Shown here: positions 23,101 through 24,664 of the stretch, in pieces
Numbering within the stretch: the first letter of the stretch is position 1
How the letters are laid out: each line of letters starts with the position of its first letter
From: a virus
Reading direction: 5' to 3' (one strand)
Length of the DNA: 24,664 nt
Virus record (IMG/VR): IMGVR_UViG_3300017750_000110
Span: 1 to 24,664 of that record
Translations under genes and position numbers: made by a program
The notes under the pieces: model-generated
Databases searched by the model: none
What the model saw: the letters and a program-made list of their open reading frames with translations, nothing else
What the model was told of the DNA's origin: nothing

Positions 23101-23126
23101 TATCAGGAGGACAGAACTTCGGATGA
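17151..23126 (+). CDS. Giant tail-fibre / virion structural protein (1991 aa)
   Basis: The start MGLSRLQNFLKNAKGNILYV, followed by NPNDLDATDSIENQGNSLTR and FKTIQRALIEAARFSYQSG, is characteristic of the large cyanomyovirus fibre protein and fixes the start at 17151. A pectin-lyase-like repeat follows (LLYPGDHVVDNRPGWIPYDD; GGVIIPRGTSLVGLDLRKTK). A long beta-rich shaft has three diverged copies of an approximately 65-residue module (about 300-363, 854-920 and 1237-1301), and a GxGY-type strand repeat lies at about 1113-1150. Near the end are GIGTTT...NPQ..LDV repeats (about 1650-1870), typical of phage fibre shafts, then a terminal beta-sandwich ending VSGGQNFG. It probably forms a trimer and mediates host recognition. 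The adjacent adhesin-like gene overlaps its stop by ATGA. Confidence 0.8.
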   Translation: MGLSRLQNFLKNAKGNILYVNPNDLDATDSIENQGNSLTRPFKTIQRALIEAARFSYQSGLDNDRFGQTTVLLYPGDHVVDNRPGWIPYDDGTTTAKYRTRNGASGLVLSPFNLTSNFDLSVSNNDLYKLNSIHGGVIIPRGTSLVGLDLRKTKIRPKYVPDPSNDAIARSTLFRVTGASYYWQFSIFDADPNSTAYKDYTNNIFVPNFSHHKLTCFEYADGVNNVVIDDGFLDIATGSTDLDMFYQKISDVYDDATGRPISPDYPAGNVDIQPKIDEYRIVGSKGAEVGISSIRAGDGVNATTTITVQTTSSIKNVGIDVDTPIRVSGVTASGYNGNFVCAGVTSTTEFTYSLSNAPAIALENPANANVNVVVDTVTSASPYIFNISLRSVFGMCGMHADGNKATGFKSMVVAQFTGIGLQKDNNAFVKYNTTTGSYDDATTIANLSSDSRAIYKPDYANFHIKCSNDSVLQLVSIFAIGYAQHFIAESGGDQSVTNSNSNFGAKSLIASGFKKNAFAKDDVGYITHIIPPKEIEASDTSIEFDAIDVHQTAVGVGSTGRLYLYNRINVADKPLSVIEGYRIGSKVNDDLKAQLSVGGTVTEFTARVTMPVNGISTTQFTSIKESFVGNSIGFNSITSNIMTLKGNHSFVNGESIRVISDDGSLPDGLRSNRIYFAITKENPNAGFTGENQIQVATSLNSALSAEPIGINSLGGNLKIESRVSDKVSGDIGHPIQYDTSVSQWFINVSGSTTDNSLHGQIVGLGTANLGEATPRTFITRKQDDRGLLDTVYRARYVIPAASGITSARPPVDGYVLQQSGDTSASTDAEIQSLYAPSVKTLNNVSELRNPSFISTCTYNSPFAYIDTEKSHNLTVGSKVSLVNVTSTDNTTGLAGTGFNRDYTVVGVSSAKQFVVGLNTSPGVFTNATNVRGTALPRFKAFKTNETLSLYRSREVSRYQTGQQDGIYHLLLTKSSIAPTSAPFRGDRYSQNIQFFYPQTNRDNPVADATPTKSYALRSPIGEVTVNNPQNSLTKETEYSRLTQFGNLVGLGVTDIQSNSAGTAHTVFTKIDHGLNRIVSVSIASSGGNYGVGSGITERYYNASLVGFAGSTVGKNATARVTVEPAGGISDIKIIDGGSAYGVGNTVTINNIPKLAGQTDAILQIQRIYDATNEVLDIQGISSETYKSHNTLYRISSVAIGQDRKINVVSSTAVGGANTIGIGSASCEDAIVLNGGLSVDVSGFSYDAGSGIGTFATVDQHGLSVDNKIRISDAASSLYNGDFVVKNIIGLTSFTALIGAGTVTPATGTAKVLKHGLTSYGGFVTGEDENIDGRMMYNYAGITTTLSAAINNTTTTSISLQNVEQTDFEVGDFIQINEEMMRIKSTTATSSVDGSSGAPTNPITVFRGIFGTKSSSHPINSVVRRVTCSPVELRRNSIIRASGHTFEYVGFGPGNYSTALPERNDRRLTPQEELLAQSTKIDGGLNVYTGMNNDGDFFIGNKKVSSATGQEEVFDAPIPSVTGEDVTDTGVSVGFDVLTPLEITISRSIKVEGGPDGSIISEFDGPVIFNDKITSTSSSGLEANSLFLQGSTTVSRNFSVGVTQPTLAGNAGDVVFNANPVKGGYIGWVYTTDNDWFTFGNVSASKTEIAGQFDRIGIGTTTAGSSELFINSGGRAIVSLGGSFGVGTANPQYDLHVEQNIYASGFITASTFLYGDGRYIANLPTDSKWDATETASGAKAGIYTGSEAGDIFVGIGTTTPTALLTVGIGTTTTNKAFIVEDSGGIELIGITTTGRLGVGNTNPQGLLDVNGQFIANQYSLSGVGTIAAGIITATDTLQAGVGGTVFHASGSRVGVGTVTPRATLDIAGSTRLQSYFEPAFAVGPVANVVSIDLSQAQTFNVDVTATVDSLTILNSPNESCSFTLKVTQDGTGGYSVGIDTFKDSGGASIPVYWSGSVIPIVTTTANKTDIYSFITFDGGSSFYGVSGGQNFG

Positions 23127-24436
23127 GTCCCTTAGCATTCCATCGAAAATTACAAACGAAAGTTAGGTTAAATCCTCCTACACTTAGTATCGTTACACAA
23201 CCTGTATCAAGTGGATCCATTGCCAACCTTGGATCTACTTCATTCACTGGATTGGCAACAGTTACTTTCCCAACAATTGCTGGGATAGGAACAATTGGAT
23301 ATGAATGGAGAGATCAAAATGGTGTCATCGGTGTCGGCACTCAATTGACTTTATCCAACTTGACTGCTGTAAATGATACTGGTAGAGAGATATTTCATCG
23401 TGCAATTTATTATCCAGATCCTACAAGAACTGGTATTCAAACCTTTGAACCTGGTGCAAATAATTCACCATTAGATTCCAATTCAGTTACTTTGAATGTC
23501 AGATCCGTAATTACATTCTCTCAACAACCAACAGCTGAGGGTGGCGAAGATATTGTAGATGAAACCATTGCGATTAGTCCTGCAACTCCAAACGGAACAG
23601 GAACGATTAATCTGGAAAATGGTGATTTCTCCGACTTTGAGACGGGTATTTCGTATACACTAACACCTAGTTCAACAGTAGTAATCAACGCAGTTTTTGG
23701 AGGCGGAGAGGGACAATCGGGAATTCCGAGAGATAGTGCTCATAATGGTGGAAAAGGTGGAAAGGCGTCTGGCCGAATCATCTTACAAAAAGGATTTAGT
23801 TATGTTTTAGTGGTTGGTTCAGGATTCGGCAATCATCCAACTCCACCTGATCCTTACCCTTATGGAGATAAACAGAGTTTAGGACCTGGACCTCTTGATA
23901 TTAGTGGTGGTGGACTTGGTGGTGGAACCGGTGGTGGTAACGGTGGTGGATTCACCGGTCTCTTTGTGACATCAGTGTTACAAACTAATGCATTATTAAT
24001 TGCCGGTGGTGGCGGTGGTGGTGCTGGTATTAATGCTCGTGTTGGTGGTCTTGGTGGTGGACTAGAAGGTGGTGATGCTCCTGAATGGAATGGTAAAGGC
24101 ACACAAACTAACCCTGGACCTGGATTCTATGTTGATTATGGAGATCAATATGCATTTATGAATGGTGAGGCACTTGAAGGTGGTGATGGGCAAGGATATG
24201 AATATGAGGATCAAAGTGGAACTTGGACATACGGAGATGACGCACCTATTGGCGGCGGCGGTGGCGGCGGTGGATACTTTGGTGGCGGTGCCGGTCGTTC
24301 TGATAACAACACTACCCCTGGTTCTTATGGAGGCGCTGGTGGTTCTGGGTATATTCATCCAGAACTTGTGACAAATGGAACATTCGAAGGTGAGAATGCC
24401 GGTCCAGGCACAGCAGTTCTTTCAAAGGTAAGTTAA
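23123..24436 (+). CDS. Ig-like and glycine-rich adhesin-like fibre protein
   Basis: This is a 437-aa protein. An N-terminal Ig-like region (about 20-130) has LSIVTQPVSSGSIANLGSTS, IGYEWRDQNGVIG and TLNVRSVITFSQQPT. A second beta domain follows (about 145-190), then a strongly Gly-rich region (about 193-420) built of SGRIILQKGFSYVLVVGSG, ALLIAGGGGGGAGIN and GGGGGGGGYFGGGAGRSDN, with intervening loops. This pattern resembles glycine-rich folds of receptor-binding adhesins (the polyglycine-II fold of S16-type gp38) and of the ALK-type Gly-rich domain. It lies just after the long fibre, where T4-like phages encode fibre-tip functions, and is coupled by ATGA. Receptor binding is inferred. Confidence 0.65.
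   Translation: MSPLAFHRKLQTKVRLNPPTLSIVTQPVSSGSIANLGSTSFTGLATVTFPTIAGIGTIGYEWRDQNGVIGVGTQLTLSNLTAVNDTGREIFHRAIYYPDPTRTGIQTFEPGANNSPLDSNSVTLNVRSVITFSQQPTAEGGEDIVDETIAISPATPNGTGTINLENGDFSDFETGISYTLTPSSTVVINAVFGGGEGQSGIPRDSAHNGGKGGKASGRIILQKGFSYVLVVGSGFGNHPTPPDPYPYGDKQSLGPGPLDISGGGLGGGTGGGNGGGFTGLFVTSVLQTNALLIAGGGGGGAGINARVGGLGGGLEGGDAPEWNGKGTQTNPGPGFYVDYGDQYAFMNGEALEGGDGQGYEYEDQSGTWTYGDDAPIGGGGGGGGYFGGGAGRSDNNTTPGSYGGAGGSGYIHPELVTNGTFEGENAGPGTAVLSKVS
23697..24354 (+). repeat. Glycine-codon-rich (GGT/GGC/GGA) tract
   Basis: Many GGTGGT and GGCGGC units code the Gly-rich part of the adhesin-like protein, for example 23907-23955, 24002-24060 and 24250-24293. The units are imperfect, but such tracts can expand or contract and change the receptor-contact loops between strains. 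Confidence 0.65.
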
Positions 24437-24664
24437 ATGGCGAATATTAGTAAAATTTTCGCAAAAGGAACTATTATTGCGATTACTGCCAAGGCAGAAA
24501 TTCCTGCATCTGATTCCAACTTACTTCAATACAGTTGGAGAAAGAATGGGGCAGTTGTTACTAGTGTGCTTACATCTGGAACTGCAACACTTATTACATC
24601 AACACCTGGATCTTATGATGTAGTTGTTTCTCACCCCAATGCAGATACAGTTACATCTATTTCT
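24437..24664 (+). CDS. N-terminal part of an Ig-like virion protein (truncated by window)
   Basis: The 76 visible codons start MANISKIFAKGTIIAITAKA directly after the preceding TAA. They continue LLQYSWRKNGAVVTSVLTSG and TLITSTPGSYDVVVSHPNAD. The W-x-K-N-G core and the following strand look like an Ig-like (Ig_2/PKD-like) fold, similar in style to the Ig part of the gene before it (YEWRDQNG). The stop lies beyond the window. It is probably another fibre or decoration protein of the same late operon, but no specific role can be read from the fragment. Confidence 0.65.
   Translation, partial: MANISKIFAKGTIIAITAKAEIPASDSNLLQYSWRKNGAVVTSVLTSGTATLITSTPGSYDVVVSHPNADTVTSIS

Noticed and set aside
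23860-24102. Minus-strand Pro-rich frame in the Gly-rich adhesin gene
   Set aside because: It is simply the reverse reading of GGT/GGC/GGA repeats as Pro codons.

Overview
The window reads as part of the structural region of a T4-like myovirus of marine picocyanobacteria (a Synechococcus/Prochlorococcus cyanomyovirus). Recognisable T4 baseplate and neck proteins (gp53, gp48, gp4, gp26, gp51, gp27, gp5) sit beside proteins I know mainly from cyanophages: a giant fibre starting MGLSRLQNFLKNAKGNI, a 75-aa protein between gp27 and gp5, and a 2OG-Fe(II) oxygenase. The DNA is AT-rich, gene ends overlap or nearly touch, and no stretch over about 100 bases lacks a gene. No host gene, integrase, insertion sequence or CRISPR array is visible.

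Layout. Bases 1-244 hold the 3' end of a plus-strand gene, probably the gp32 single-strand DNA-binding protein. It abuts with no spacer a minus-strand operon (3011 down to 245) of gp4, an unknown 115-aa protein, gp48 and gp53. From a 29-bp divergent gap the plus strand resumes: a tail-tube-fold protein (gp54/gp19-like), gp26, a 56-aa gp51, two related tape-measure/hub-like proteins of 686 and 783 aa, gp27, a 75-aa protein, a very large gp5 (949 aa), a separate beta-helical spike protein, and two tandem proteins sharing one fibre-associated domain (to 15384).

Bases 15385-17118 form a cassette of small genes: a 68-aa protein with its own promoter-like sequence, a Phd/YefM-like antitoxin, a 57-aa HTH-like peptide, two small unknowns, tRNA-Leu(UAA) and a 2OG-Fe(II) oxygenase. 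After it come the 1991-aa tail fibre, a 437-aa glycine-rich adhesin-like protein and the start of another Ig-like protein cut by the window end.

How it fits together. Most genes build the central hub, spike, tube cap and fibres of a contractile tail. The most notable feature is where cell-wall-cutting activity appears to sit. gp5 shows an OB-fold start but no lysozyme domain that I can see, and its beta-helix appears to be a separate gene. The two tape-measure-like proteins upstream of gp27 instead carry an L,D-transpeptidase-like and a SleB-like domain. T4-late-promoter-like octamers (GATAAATA, CTAAATA, TATAAATA) occur before several transcription units, three of them overlapping the stop codon of the preceding gene.
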